Both the position numbers and the translations under genes were made by a program. Under the pieces are notes generated by a model. It was not told where the DNA came from and made no database searches. It saw only the letters and a program-made list of their open reading frames with translations. DNA of 64,000 nt from Cytophagales bacterium (GTDB taxonomy: Bacteria; Bacteroidota; Bacteroidia; Cytophagales; Cyclobacteriaceae): positions 186,001-250,000 of the forward strand of contig JAWPMT010000007.1 in NCBI GenBank assembly GCA_033344775.1, read 5' to 3'. This document shows, one piece after another, positions 36,092 to 42,869 of this stretch (position 1 is the stretch's first letter; each line of letters opens with the position of its first letter).

Positions 36092-36430
36092 TTAAGTCCA
36101 GGAAAAGTCGAAGGACATTTTTGGAACCGCACTCCATAATTCTGAGCGAATATCACGCGTATGTTCCAGTGCTTTTACACCCATGCGCGTTACTTTGAAA
36201 TATCGCTTGCGCTTTCCACCCCGGACAGCCGTAGCCTCTCCAAATGCGGACTCCAGATAGCCCTTTTTCTCCATGCGTCGCAAAGCCGTTTGGAGTGCAC
36301 TCACGCTTACTTTTCGTTGTGCTCGCTGCTCTATTTCATGCCGGATCGTCACTCCGTATGCGTCATCCTGAAGGATAGCTACGGTCAGCAAAACGATCTC
36401 TTCAAATTCACCTAATTGGTAAGGTTTCAT
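36092..36430 (-). CDS. PadR-family transcriptional regulator
   Basis: A 112-residue PadR winged-helix repressor. From the ATG at 36430: MKPYQLGEFEEIVLLTVAILQ and DAYGVTIRHEIEQRAQRKVSVSALQTALRRMEKKGYLE, the usual DNA-binding core, then RGGKRKRYFKVTRMG as the wing. The short C-terminus lacks the long dimerisation helix of larger PadR proteins, as in the group that precedes FtsX-type permeases. It is translationally close to the permease downstream and very probably controls that operon. An ATG six bases upstream is also possible. Two direct repeats in the promoter region are candidate operators. Confidence 0.92.
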   Translation of the reverse strand: MKPYQLGEFEEIVLLTVAILQDDAYGVTIRHEIEQRAQRKVSVSALQTALRRMEKKGYLESAFGEATAVRGGKRKRYFKVTRMGVKALEHTRDIRSELWSAVPKMSFDFSWT

Positions 36431-36447
36431 AACCACTACTATTAAAT

Positions 36448-36487
36448 ACCTAAATGTAAATTTAATATAAAAAACCTAAATGTAAAT
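36448..36487. promoter_or_regulatory. two direct repeats upstream of padR, candidate operator
   Basis: ACCTAAATGTAAAT occurs at 36448-36461 and again at 36474-36487, 26 bases apart (about 2.5 helical turns). On the minus strand each reads ATTTACATTTAGGT, containing TACATTT, near the -7 consensus. They lie 18-57 bases before the padR start, so binding there would repress the operon. PadR as the binder is inference. Confidence 0.5.
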
Positions 36488-36595
36488 ATTATGACTAGGG
36501 TGCTCGCTTTTCAACTACACAAAATCTCCAATCGGAGCCGTCAATCCCGTCGTACCCGGATTGGTGCCCAAAGGCCATTATACTAAAAAAAGGAC

Positions 36596-36680
36596 CGTCA
36601 TTGCGTGCATGTGAAGCAATCTCAGATACGGTTTCAAAGCAGCAGCACGAAATAGACTGCTTCAATTCTTCGCAATGACG
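36596..36680. repeat. palindromic intergenic element, copy 3
   Basis: CGTCATTGCG (36596-36605) is perfectly inverted as CGCAATGACG (36671-36680). Just inside, GAAGCAATCT near 36613-36622 pairs with AGACTGCTTC near 36654-36663 with one mismatch. The 85-base element can fold into one long hairpin and has no open frame. The ends match those of the copies at 5396-5584 and 6438-6559. Confidence 0.7.
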
Positions 36681-36783
36681 AATCTTAGTTTAATGGCATT
36701 GGGGAACTGTAGGGATGACGATTGGCTTAATTGGTCAGCTCTTTCTTTGATGTAAGATTGCAGTGTGCACTAAACTTGCACTT

Positions 36784-38007
36784 ATGGACACCAGCGATTT
36801 TGAGTTGATCACTTCCGAAGAAGGCCAGGCATTTCTACAAGCCCATGAGCATTCTGACCCCAATCAACTGGTCCTAAACCCACCTAAAAAAGATTATCCA
36901 GAGGTTTCGAAAAATATCCGGCTCTTTGTTGATCAATTGATCAGTCAAAAAAAGGCGGTCAAGAAATTACCTTCCTGGAAGGCTACTCCCGGACTTGTTT
37001 ATCCGCCACCACTTTCGTTAGAGCAATCCTCATCTGAGGAAACTGCTACGTACAAAAAGGAACTGATCCGGGGGAAAACCCTGGTCGACTTGACCGGAGG
37101 TATGGGGATTGATTGCATGGCGCTTTCTGAGAATTTTGAGGAAACTCATTATGTAGAAAAGAATCCTGATCTCTGTGCAGTGTTTATCCACAATGCTAAA
37201 CAATTGGGAAAAGAAGCCATTCATGTTAATCATACAGAAGCATCGGACTTCCTTGCTCGAAGGAAAGCTCAAGCAGGCACTTGTTTTTACTTCGATCCTG
37301 CAAGAAGAGGAGAGAACAACAGCAAAGTATTCAAACTGACCGATTGTGAACCAGATGCTTCACAACTGGTCCCGAGAATCCTAGAGAAAGGAGCTACATC
37401 GTTGATCAAAACTTCACCCATGTTGGATGTGGACCTGGCATTGTCTGAACTTACCAACGTGAAGGAAGTGCATTTGGTGGCAGTCAAAAATGAGTTGAAA
37501 GAAGTGCTCTATTTGATCCAACCAGATTGGGAGGAGGAGCCAAGCATGATAGCTGTAAATCTGGCAAGGGATAAGCAAGAATTCAATTTTCGGAAGTCGG
37601 AGGAAGCGAATGCTGATTCAACCATAGGATCAGTCCAAAATTGGCTTTATGAACCAAATGTGGCCGTCATGAAAGCTGGTGCTTATAAGTTGATTGGACA
37701 GCAATTTGGATTGACAAAGCTGGACGTCAATAGTCATCTCTACACTTCTAAGGAACTGGTTCCAGGATTTCCGGGAAGAATATTTGAAGTGATTGAGGAA
37801 ATGACGAAAAGCAATTTGAAAAAGCTATTGCCGGATCAAAAAGCGAATATCATCACACGTAATTATCCGTTAACTCCGGATCAGCTCAAGAAGAAATATA
37901 AACTGAAAGATGGTGGTGAGTACTTCGTGATTGGTATGCGATCGTTAGGCAAACCTTTGCTTCTTCTTTGTAAGCAAATTGAAAAAAACGTCATTCTCGA
38001 AAAATGA
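36784..38007 (+). CDS. SAM-dependent methyltransferase with THUMP-like domain (PG_1098 type)
   Basis: From the ATG at 36784 (MDTSDFELITSEEGQAFLQAH) it has 407 residues. The central Rossmann fold binds S-adenosylmethionine: LVDLTGGMGIDCMALS is motif I, with HYVEKNPDL as acidic strand 2. CFYFDPARRGEN is a DPAR-type catalytic loop and LIKTSPMLD a later strand. The C-terminal region, ending EYFVIGMRSLGKP, matches the THUMP-like/ferredoxin-like ends of the Bacteroidota PG_1098 family. RNA methylation is likely, but the target is unknown. A GTG 21 bases upstream is also open. Confidence 0.85.
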   Translation: MDTSDFELITSEEGQAFLQAHEHSDPNQLVLNPPKKDYPEVSKNIRLFVDQLISQKKAVKKLPSWKATPGLVYPPPLSLEQSSSEETATYKKELIRGKTLVDLTGGMGIDCMALSENFEETHYVEKNPDLCAVFIHNAKQLGKEAIHVNHTEASDFLARRKAQAGTCFYFDPARRGENNSKVFKLTDCEPDASQLVPRILEKGATSLIKTSPMLDVDLALSELTNVKEVHLVAVKNELKEVLYLIQPDWEEEPSMIAVNLARDKQEFNFRKSEEANADSTIGSVQNWLYEPNVAVMKAGAYKLIGQQFGLTKLDVNSHLYTSKELVPGFPGRIFEVIEEMTKSNLKKLLPDQKANIITRNYPLTPDQLKKKYKLKDGGEYFVIGMRSLGKPLLLLCKQIEKNVILEK

Positions 38008-38115
38008 ACTTTAAGTTTATTAACGAAGAGCATTTTATTGGGAATCTCGCAGCGCTTGTGAGTAATGGATTTATGTGATTTAGCTTAAAGCGCTAAGGAT
38101 GTTTTTTTTTGTATT

Positions 38116-38763
38116 TCAGAACCTTCCTACCCTGATCGAGAGCACGCCGGTCAATCCTGTCATGTCATCATTGGAGACATTCACCAATTCCAATCCTGTT
38201 ACCCAACGATAGCTGACTCCAGTAGCCACGCGCAAGTAAGAGGTAATGTTAAATTCCAATTGAGCTGCGGGTTCGATGACAAAGAAGGTGGAACTCTCCA
38301 CGGTAAACTGATTGTCGTTCAGGCCCTGATCAAAAAAGTCATCGTCAGAGACATCCAGATTTCCTGCTCCAAAAGTGATGGGCAGACTGATGTGCACCAC
38401 TTCTTTTCCCAGAATGGTCCCACCTACCACTACACCGCCATAGCCTCCATACAAAGTCAGACGTTTTTCCGTATTAGGTCCGGGAACAATGCCGTCCATA
38501 GAAGGCTGCGTGGCAAGTCCGTAGGCAGCAATGCCCAGGAAATAAGAACGGTTGATGATCACCCCGCCAGATCCGCCTACGAGTAAGGTACGTTCGCTGA
38601 TGATGTCAGCAACTTTTAGGTCGATCCCACCAAAACCTTCGATTTGATTGTTTTTACTAAGCAGGGATTTGACCTCCTTTGGATCATTGACGTCTTCGTA
38701 GCGTTGGGCCTGTACATGCGCCACAGCCAAGAAGCAGACAATTCCCGTAATTATTTGTCTCAT
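38116..38763 (-). CDS. predicted outer-membrane beta-barrel protein
   Basis: A 215-residue exported protein (signal ending AHVQAQ). Alternating small and aromatic residues in strands such as SYFLGIAAYGLATQP, RLTLYGGYGGVVVGGTIL and EVVHISLPITFGAGNLDVS, and a final aromatic residue (SIRVGRF), support a beta barrel of about eight strands. No binding motif is visible. It is the last gene of the ECF sigma operon, 33 bases after the next one upstream, so it may be a target of that sigma factor. Confidence 0.72.
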   Translation of the reverse strand: MRQIITGIVCFLAVAHVQAQRYEDVNDPKEVKSLLSKNNQIEGFGGIDLKVADIISERTLLVGGSGGVIINRSYFLGIAAYGLATQPSMDGIVPGPNTEKRLTLYGGYGGVVVGGTILGKEVVHISLPITFGAGNLDVSDDDFFDQGLNDNQFTVESSTFFVIEPAAQLEFNITSYLRVATGVSYRWVTGLELVNVSNDDMTGLTGVLSIRVGRF

Positions 38764-38796
38764 TTAGATTGGTTTGATGCGTTGGGATGATCTGGT

Positions 38797-39309
38797 CTAA
38801 AAAATGTATTTAAACGAAATAGCAGAATCCCAGAACCTGCCATTTGTATATCGCATACCGATAAAACTGAAATAAGGTTTCAAATCAAAGGAAATAGTGA
38901 TTGGTACACTTAACCAACGGTACTCGATTCCTAACAGCGCATCTGCGCCCATGACAAAGAAGGTCCGTTCCCTAAAGACAAATTCTGGCGGATCGAATGA
39001 AACCAATGCCTTGCTGAATCGATCGTAATTTTCATAGCCCACGTGCGCTCCTACACCGTAATACACGAAGAAATTTTCATTGAAAGAAAACTCCATGGGC
39101 TTATGGAAGGTGTAGAGGGTAGTCAGCTGTAATCCATCTTTTCGACCACTCAACATCACCTCGATGGCTTCCTCTTCAATCATGAATTTTTTGAAGGTTA
39201 ATCCGGCGGTATGTCCTAACCGAACACCGGCAGACTGTTCATACATGGACTGTGCCATGGCCGTTGACGACCACAGCATCAATGAAATAAGGCAAATACG
39301 GGCTAGCAT
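38797..39309 (-). CDS. predicted outer-membrane protein, small beta barrel
   Basis: A 170-residue exported protein (signal ending STAMAQS). It resembles small eight-stranded barrels: FFVYYGVGAHVGYENY, TFFVMGADALLGIEYRWL, ITISFDLKPYFSFIG and a last strand ISFKYIF that ends in Phe, the usual C-terminal signal for outer-membrane insertion. A similar layout is common in Bacteroidota proteins of this size. It starts three bases after the DUF4097-like gene ends and belongs to the ECF operon. Confidence 0.75.
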   Translation of the reverse strand: MLARICLISLMLWSSTAMAQSMYEQSAGVRLGHTAGLTFKKFMIEEEAIEVMLSGRKDGLQLTTLYTFHKPMEFSFNENFFVYYGVGAHVGYENYDRFSKALVSFDPPEFVFRERTFFVMGADALLGIEYRWLSVPITISFDLKPYFSFIGMRYTNGRFWDSAISFKYIF

Positions 39310-39312
39310 CCT

Positions 39313-40443
39313 TTAATCGCGGCTGGTGAATATGGGTACCTCACTAATGGCTACAATAATTTTGCCATTGTTGGCTTTCACATTCATGGTACTGATGTCT
39401 GTGTTGGTATTTCCTACGGTTCCACTGAGCGTTACTTGCTCATCTTCCAGTTCTTCTCGTTGCAATGTCAGCATGCTATTGGGTAAAAACATGCTTTCTT
39501 CAGGACCCGAAATTTTCGCCTGGATATAAGAAGATTGATCAATCACCAAATTAATGTCTGTTGATTTTCCAGTGATCGTCACTTCGTCAAAATCATTAGC
39601 AATACCATTGAGATAAATATCCCCGTAGCTGAAGTCCAGCCGAGCGGTGATGGCCAGGGTAGCCAGGTTGAGGTCCGTAAAGGAGCCATCCCCATGGATA
39701 TTTTTCACCTTATCCAGATAGAATTTATCGTTGCGGGAATTGAACTTCAAGGTGTTGCCTTTTTTGACGGAAATCTCAGACGAGCTCGATTCGAAAAACA
39801 ATTCATCCGCTTCATCGAGCTTGAATTCTGATCCTCTTAAGCTGATCTCACCTTCTTTGATGTAGTCAAAGGTCACTTTGCCAAAGCTGTGTTTCAAGTC
39901 AATTTGATTGTTGATGCGATTGCCTCTGATGTCACCATGGGCCAGCGTCAGATCTACCACACCTTCCATTTGTGCCAGGTACACATTTCCATAACGGTTA
40001 TCAATGGAAAGGGCCACATCTGCCGGCATCCAGATCTCATAATCCACCGTGAATTTCTGATTGCTGAAAAGAGAATTAGACACGTCACTTACTTCCCCAA
40101 CTAATTCACTTAGCATGCCGCCTTTTTTCTCAATTTCCGTTTCCGCAGCAACCAGATTGCCGATTTTTCGGAGGTCAATATCTACGCGCCGCATGGCCTT
40201 ATTCACCGCATATTCGTTCTTGCCGCGGGCCTCAACATTTACTTTGATGCGAACTGAGTCCTTGTACCAGGTTTGGATGATCACTTCACCATATTTATTG
40301 GTCACTTCTACTTTGTCACCCGGATTCAAGGCAAACAACTGGTCATATTCCTTGTCTACACGCACCTGGCAGGTTGCGCAGAAAGCAACGAGTACCAGAA
40401 TGATCGTACTATAGATTTGTCGGCTCCACTTGCTCATGCTCAT
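39313..40443 (-). CDS. DUF4097-like exported beta-helix protein
   Basis: A 376-residue exported protein: hydrophobic N-terminus ending TCQ, then a repetitive beta structure like DUF4097 (putative adhesin): KVEVTNKYGEVIIQTWYKDSV, LSIDNRYGNVYLAQMEGVV, LKHSFGKVTFDYI, RLDFSYGDIYLNGI and ANNGKIIVAIS. Several repeats share a YGxV or YGDI turn, as expected for stacked beta-helix rungs. DUF4097 proteins often follow ECF sigma/anti-sigma pairs in Bacteroidota, and this one overlaps the anti-sigma-like gene by 35 bases, so it may be a sensor or target of the system. Confidence 0.85.
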   Translation of the reverse strand: MSMSKWSRQIYSTIILVLVAFCATCQVRVDKEYDQLFALNPGDKVEVTNKYGEVIIQTWYKDSVRIKVNVEARGKNEYAVNKAMRRVDIDLRKIGNLVAAETEIEKKGGMLSELVGEVSDVSNSLFSNQKFTVDYEIWMPADVALSIDNRYGNVYLAQMEGVVDLTLAHGDIRGNRINNQIDLKHSFGKVTFDYIKEGEISLRGSEFKLDEADELFFESSSSEISVKKGNTLKFNSRNDKFYLDKVKNIHGDGSFTDLNLATLAITARLDFSYGDIYLNGIANDFDEVTITGKSTDINLVIDQSSYIQAKISGPEESMFLPNSMLTLQREELEDEQVTLSGTVGNTNTDISTMNVKANNGKIIVAISEVPIFTSRD

Positions 40444-40912
40444 CTTGATCTAATTCTTCCAATATTTTTTCCAGGATCTTCAATTTCAGGCGATAGTTGT
40501 CGATCATCGCTGCTACCACTTCTTCATTGTCCACATCGTCCTTCAGATCCTTTTCTAACTCTTCGAAGGCCACATCCATGGCTTCCAGGTCAGCAAACAA
40601 CTCCTCGTCATCTACCAAAGACTTCACCAAAGAGATCTTGCCATCTACCATTTGCTGGTAGTAGTTTTTGGCTTCCATGATCTCGGAAGAGTAAGCCGTC
40701 TCCACTTGATTGGGTTGGATCACTGATACTCCAAACATCGCCACCAGCAAAACAGAAGCGGCGACATAAAGCCATGGCTTCAGCCGCTGTGATTTCGTTT
40801 TGATCGGTTGAATTTTGGAAGCGATCTCATCCCAAGCTGCTTCTTCATCGAAAGGAAATACCTCGAATTCAGAGCGATTGGCGTCGACGTGTCTTTTTAA
40901 TGGATCAGACAT
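40409..40912 (-). CDS. probable anti-sigma factor, single-pass membrane protein
   Basis: A 167-residue protein with an acidic cytoplasmic N-terminus (FPFDEEAAWDEIASKI), one membrane helix at about 46-65 (PWLYVAASVLLVAMFGVSVI) and a periplasmic helical, very acidic C-terminus (EELFADLEAMDVAFEELEKDL). This size, topology and place right after a sigma gene are typical of ECF anti-sigma factors, though no zinc-binding HxxxCxxC motif is present. It overlaps the sigma gene by eight bases and the DUF4097-like gene by 35 bases, which implies coupled expression. Confidence 0.8.
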   Translation of the reverse strand: MSDPLKRHVDANRSEFEVFPFDEEAAWDEIASKIQPIKTKSQRLKPWLYVAASVLLVAMFGVSVIQPNQVETAYSSEIMEAKNYYQQMVDGKISLVKSLVDDEELFADLEAMDVAFEELEKDLKDDVDNEEVVAAMIDNYRLKLKILEKILEELDQDEHEQVEPTNL

Positions 40913-41474
40913 ATTGTTGCTGTTGATCTGCTAATTGATTCCTGATGCGAGCTTTGGCTTTGCAATATTGCGCCTTGCTCGCTGATTCGGTAATGGACAA
41001 GATCTGAGCGATCTCTTTGTGATCATACCCCTCAAACAAATAGAGATTGAGGACCGTGCGGCACCCATCTGGTAACGTGTCCACGGCCTCCATTATTCTA
41101 CCCGCTTTGAATTCGGTGTAATCAAAATTATCGTCATCATCGTCCATCGGGTCGATACCCTCCTTCAGTTCAGTGGTCATAATCCGGCGTTTCCGGATAG
41201 CATTGATGCAATTATTGGTCACAATGCGCTTGATCCACAGACTAAAAGTATTCACCTCCCGCAAGGAAGGCAGTTTTTGAAAAGCATCAATGAACGATTC
41301 CTGCAGGATGTCCCGCGCTTCCTCGTCATCCCCAAGCATACGTCGACAAATATTGTACATGGCCTTAGCATAGAGCTTATACAGCTCCGCCTGGGCGGTC
41401 TGATCGCCCTGCTGACTCAGCACAATTAGGTGTCGGTGGATATGTTGGTATTCGCTTTTCACCTCAGTAAACAC
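40905..41474 (-). CDS. ECF-family RNA polymerase sigma factor
   Basis: A 189-residue sigma-70 factor of the extracytoplasmic-function type. Region 2 runs about 30-95, with AMYNICRRMLGDDEEARDILQESFIDAFQKL and FSLWIKRIVTNNCINAIRK; region 4 runs about 130-180, with LPDGCRTVLNLYLFEGYDHKEIAQILSITESASKAQYCKAKARIR (given here only as landmarks: HKEIAQILSITESASK). The start is GTG at 41474, but a second GTG at 41462 is also good, since the likely promoter ends near 41481. It heads a five-gene operon on the minus strand. Confidence 0.93.
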   Translation of the reverse strand: MFTEVKSEYQHIHRHLIVLSQQGDQTAQAELYKLYAKAMYNICRRMLGDDEEARDILQESFIDAFQKLPSLREVNTFSLWIKRIVTNNCINAIRKRRIMTTELKEGIDPMDDDDDNFDYTEFKAGRIMEAVDTLPDGCRTVLNLYLFEGYDHKEIAQILSITESASKAQYCKAKARIRNQLADQQQQYV

Positions 41475-41480
41475 AACAAA

Positions 41481-41504
41481 GACAGGAGAAAAAACGGAAG
41501 GTTT
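41481..41504 (-). promoter_or_regulatory. candidate ECF-type (autoregulated) promoter of the sigma operon
   Basis: On the minus strand the sequence reads AAACCTTCC, a T-rich spacer, then GTC in CTGTCTTTG. AACC and GTC are 16 bases apart, as in many ECF promoters (AAC and GTC type). The predicted start of transcription is within about five to ten bases of the GTG start codon at 41474. That the encoded sigma factor reads its own promoter is inference. Confidence 0.5.
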
Positions 41505-41540
41505 CCCGGAATTTGAAAAAAAGTTTTTCGAAGATAGTAG

Positions 41541-41568
41541 TAATCTGGTTACTCCAGTAATCAGATTA
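41541..41568. promoter_or_regulatory. 28-base near-perfect dyad upstream of the sigma promoter
   Basis: TAATCTGGTTACT, CC, AGTAATCAGATTA: a 13+13 inverted repeat with one mismatch, about 40 bases upstream of the candidate ECF promoter and 83 bases before the end of the alpha-PFT-like gene. It may be an operator for a dimeric regulator. It has no T run, so it is not a terminator. Confidence 0.45.
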
Positions 41569-41650
41569 ATGGAAGACAGCTCTCCTGATGTTGCAGTCTC
41601 TGAAATATTCCTTACTCAGCGGGAACCAAGCCAGCGTTGGATGGACACTC

Positions 41651-42805
41651 TCAGGAAGGCAACGGGTCTCCCAGCGATAAAGAAGTATCCCAGGTTGGCA
41701 TGCTTTGGACTAGAAATTCTGAGGCACTTGTACTTATGTCGTTCCAGCTTTTTGCCGCGTGGTGCAGATCTTTTGCAACTATATGGCTAGCTTCATTCTC
41801 CAATTGAGATACACTCATATTAACAAGCGGACTAAGCGTTGCCTCAAAATCACCCCAGGTTTGTTGAATCTCCTGCAATGCAGAATGGATATTAGTAACC
41901 ATCTGGCTATATCCGGTAAGTTCCGAATTCAATGCTATAAGGTCGATTTTAAGTTTCGATTTTTTCTGAAAATCCTTTTCTTCACTATTGTATTGCGTTA
42001 TATATGAATCATAAGCCTTCCTGTACTTTACTGCTTGAGCTCCAAGAGCACCTCCTAACACAGCACTGACAGGCAACAAAATGCCGAAAGAAATAACAGT
42101 CACTAATATTGATGATGAAGTTGCCGCAGCGGTATATTGGCTCCATAAATTATGAGCCTGGTTTACTTCGATTTGCAATGTTTGCAATAGATTCATATCC
42201 TTATTTAAGTGAGCCATGATCTTTGACTTGTCACTCACGTACGGAAGGGTTTTATCAATTGCCGGGCTCAATTGATCGGTATGCCAGCCTTCAAGTGAGG
42301 AAATAAGAGAAGCAATTTTTAAATTGATGGCCGAGGCCAGTGCCACAATTCCCGGATCTCCGTGCAGGAGCTTCTGCAGAGCATTTGCTTTATCCTGGGT
42401 CGTTTGTAAGGTACTGTAAATCTCTGCCGTATGAGAAATCGCTGCAGCAACCTTCGAGGCATTTACTTTTATGTGATTTGCAATCCAAACCATTATTGGT
42501 AATAATTCGGTGGGTTCTGTTCCTCCTGGGAAATTGCGGAGTGCATCCTGCATTTGATCAGGACTGCCCAGGGTAACTGCTGCCTGTTGCAAACTTGAAA
42601 ATCCAGATACGCAATTAGTGATTTCCGTTTCCATGTCCGTATTAAAAGTGCCATACTTAGCGGTGAAATCAGAGTTGGTAGCAGGTAGTTTTTGGACCTT
42701 CACTGCCAAAGCCTGGATACTTAACCAATCTTCAGTAAATAGAACAAACTGGTTGGTGTTGGTCGTCAACGTACTTGTCGGAGCCAAAGAAATAGAATTA
42801 GACAT
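41651..42805 (-). CDS. alpha-helical pore-forming-toxin-like protein (ClyA/HBL/XaxA type), tentative
   Basis: A 384-residue protein with no signal peptide, predicted almost entirely helical (long Ala/Gln/Ser/Leu-rich helices), with one strongly hydrophobic stretch at 229-258 (SSSILVTVISFGILLPVSAV and onward to GGALGAQA). Long helices on both sides, the hydrophobic hairpin-like head in the middle, and a C-terminal helix with spaced tryptophans (EIQQTWGDFEATL and AAKSWNDISTSASEFL) are the layout of the ClyA, Bacillus HBL/Nhe, Cry6 and XaxA group. I recall no exact match, so the family is a structural inference; a coiled-coil membrane protein is the alternative. Monocistronic, with divergent or unrelated neighbours. 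Confidence 0.55.
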   Translation of the reverse strand: MSNSISLAPTSTLTTNTNQFVLFTEDWLSIQALAVKVQKLPATNSDFTAKYGTFNTDMETEITNCVSGFSSLQQAAVTLGSPDQMQDALRNFPGGTEPTELLPIMVWIANHIKVNASKVAAAISHTAEIYSTLQTTQDKANALQKLLHGDPGIVALASAINLKIASLISSLEGWHTDQLSPAIDKTLPYVSDKSKIMAHLNKDMNLLQTLQIEVNQAHNLWSQYTAAATSSSILVTVISFGILLPVSAVLGGALGAQAVKYRKAYDSYITQYNSEEKDFQKKSKLKIDLIALNSELTGYSQMVTNIHSALQEIQQTWGDFEATLSPLVNMSVSQLENEASHIVAKDLHHAAKSWNDISTSASEFLVQSMPTWDTSLSLGDPLPS

Positions 42806-42869
42806 GATTTATCTATGATTATGGTTTAAGAATGGTATCTGAAATGCCAAATGGAAGTAAGTACTTAGA

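Larger units (their letters stand above)
36437..36783. other. intergenic region between the padR operon and the methyltransferase gene
   Basis: The 347 bases hold the padR promoter region on the left (direct repeats), an older dyad CCAATC (36528-36533) with GATTGG (36559-36564), and the palindromic element at 36596-36680. TAAACTTG at 36771-36778 is one mismatch from a -7 box and lies five bases before the ATG at 36784. No RNA gene is recognised. Confidence 0.4.

Noticed and set aside
36437-36783. Possible small RNA gene in the hairpin-rich gap before the methyltransferase gene
   Set aside because: The hairpin matches a repeat with copies at two other sites, and no terminator or promoter pair frames it.
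41569-41790. 73-codon open frame on the plus strand beside the toxin-like gene
   Set aside because: Most of it is antisense to the 3' end of the toxin-like gene; no start signal or known family.
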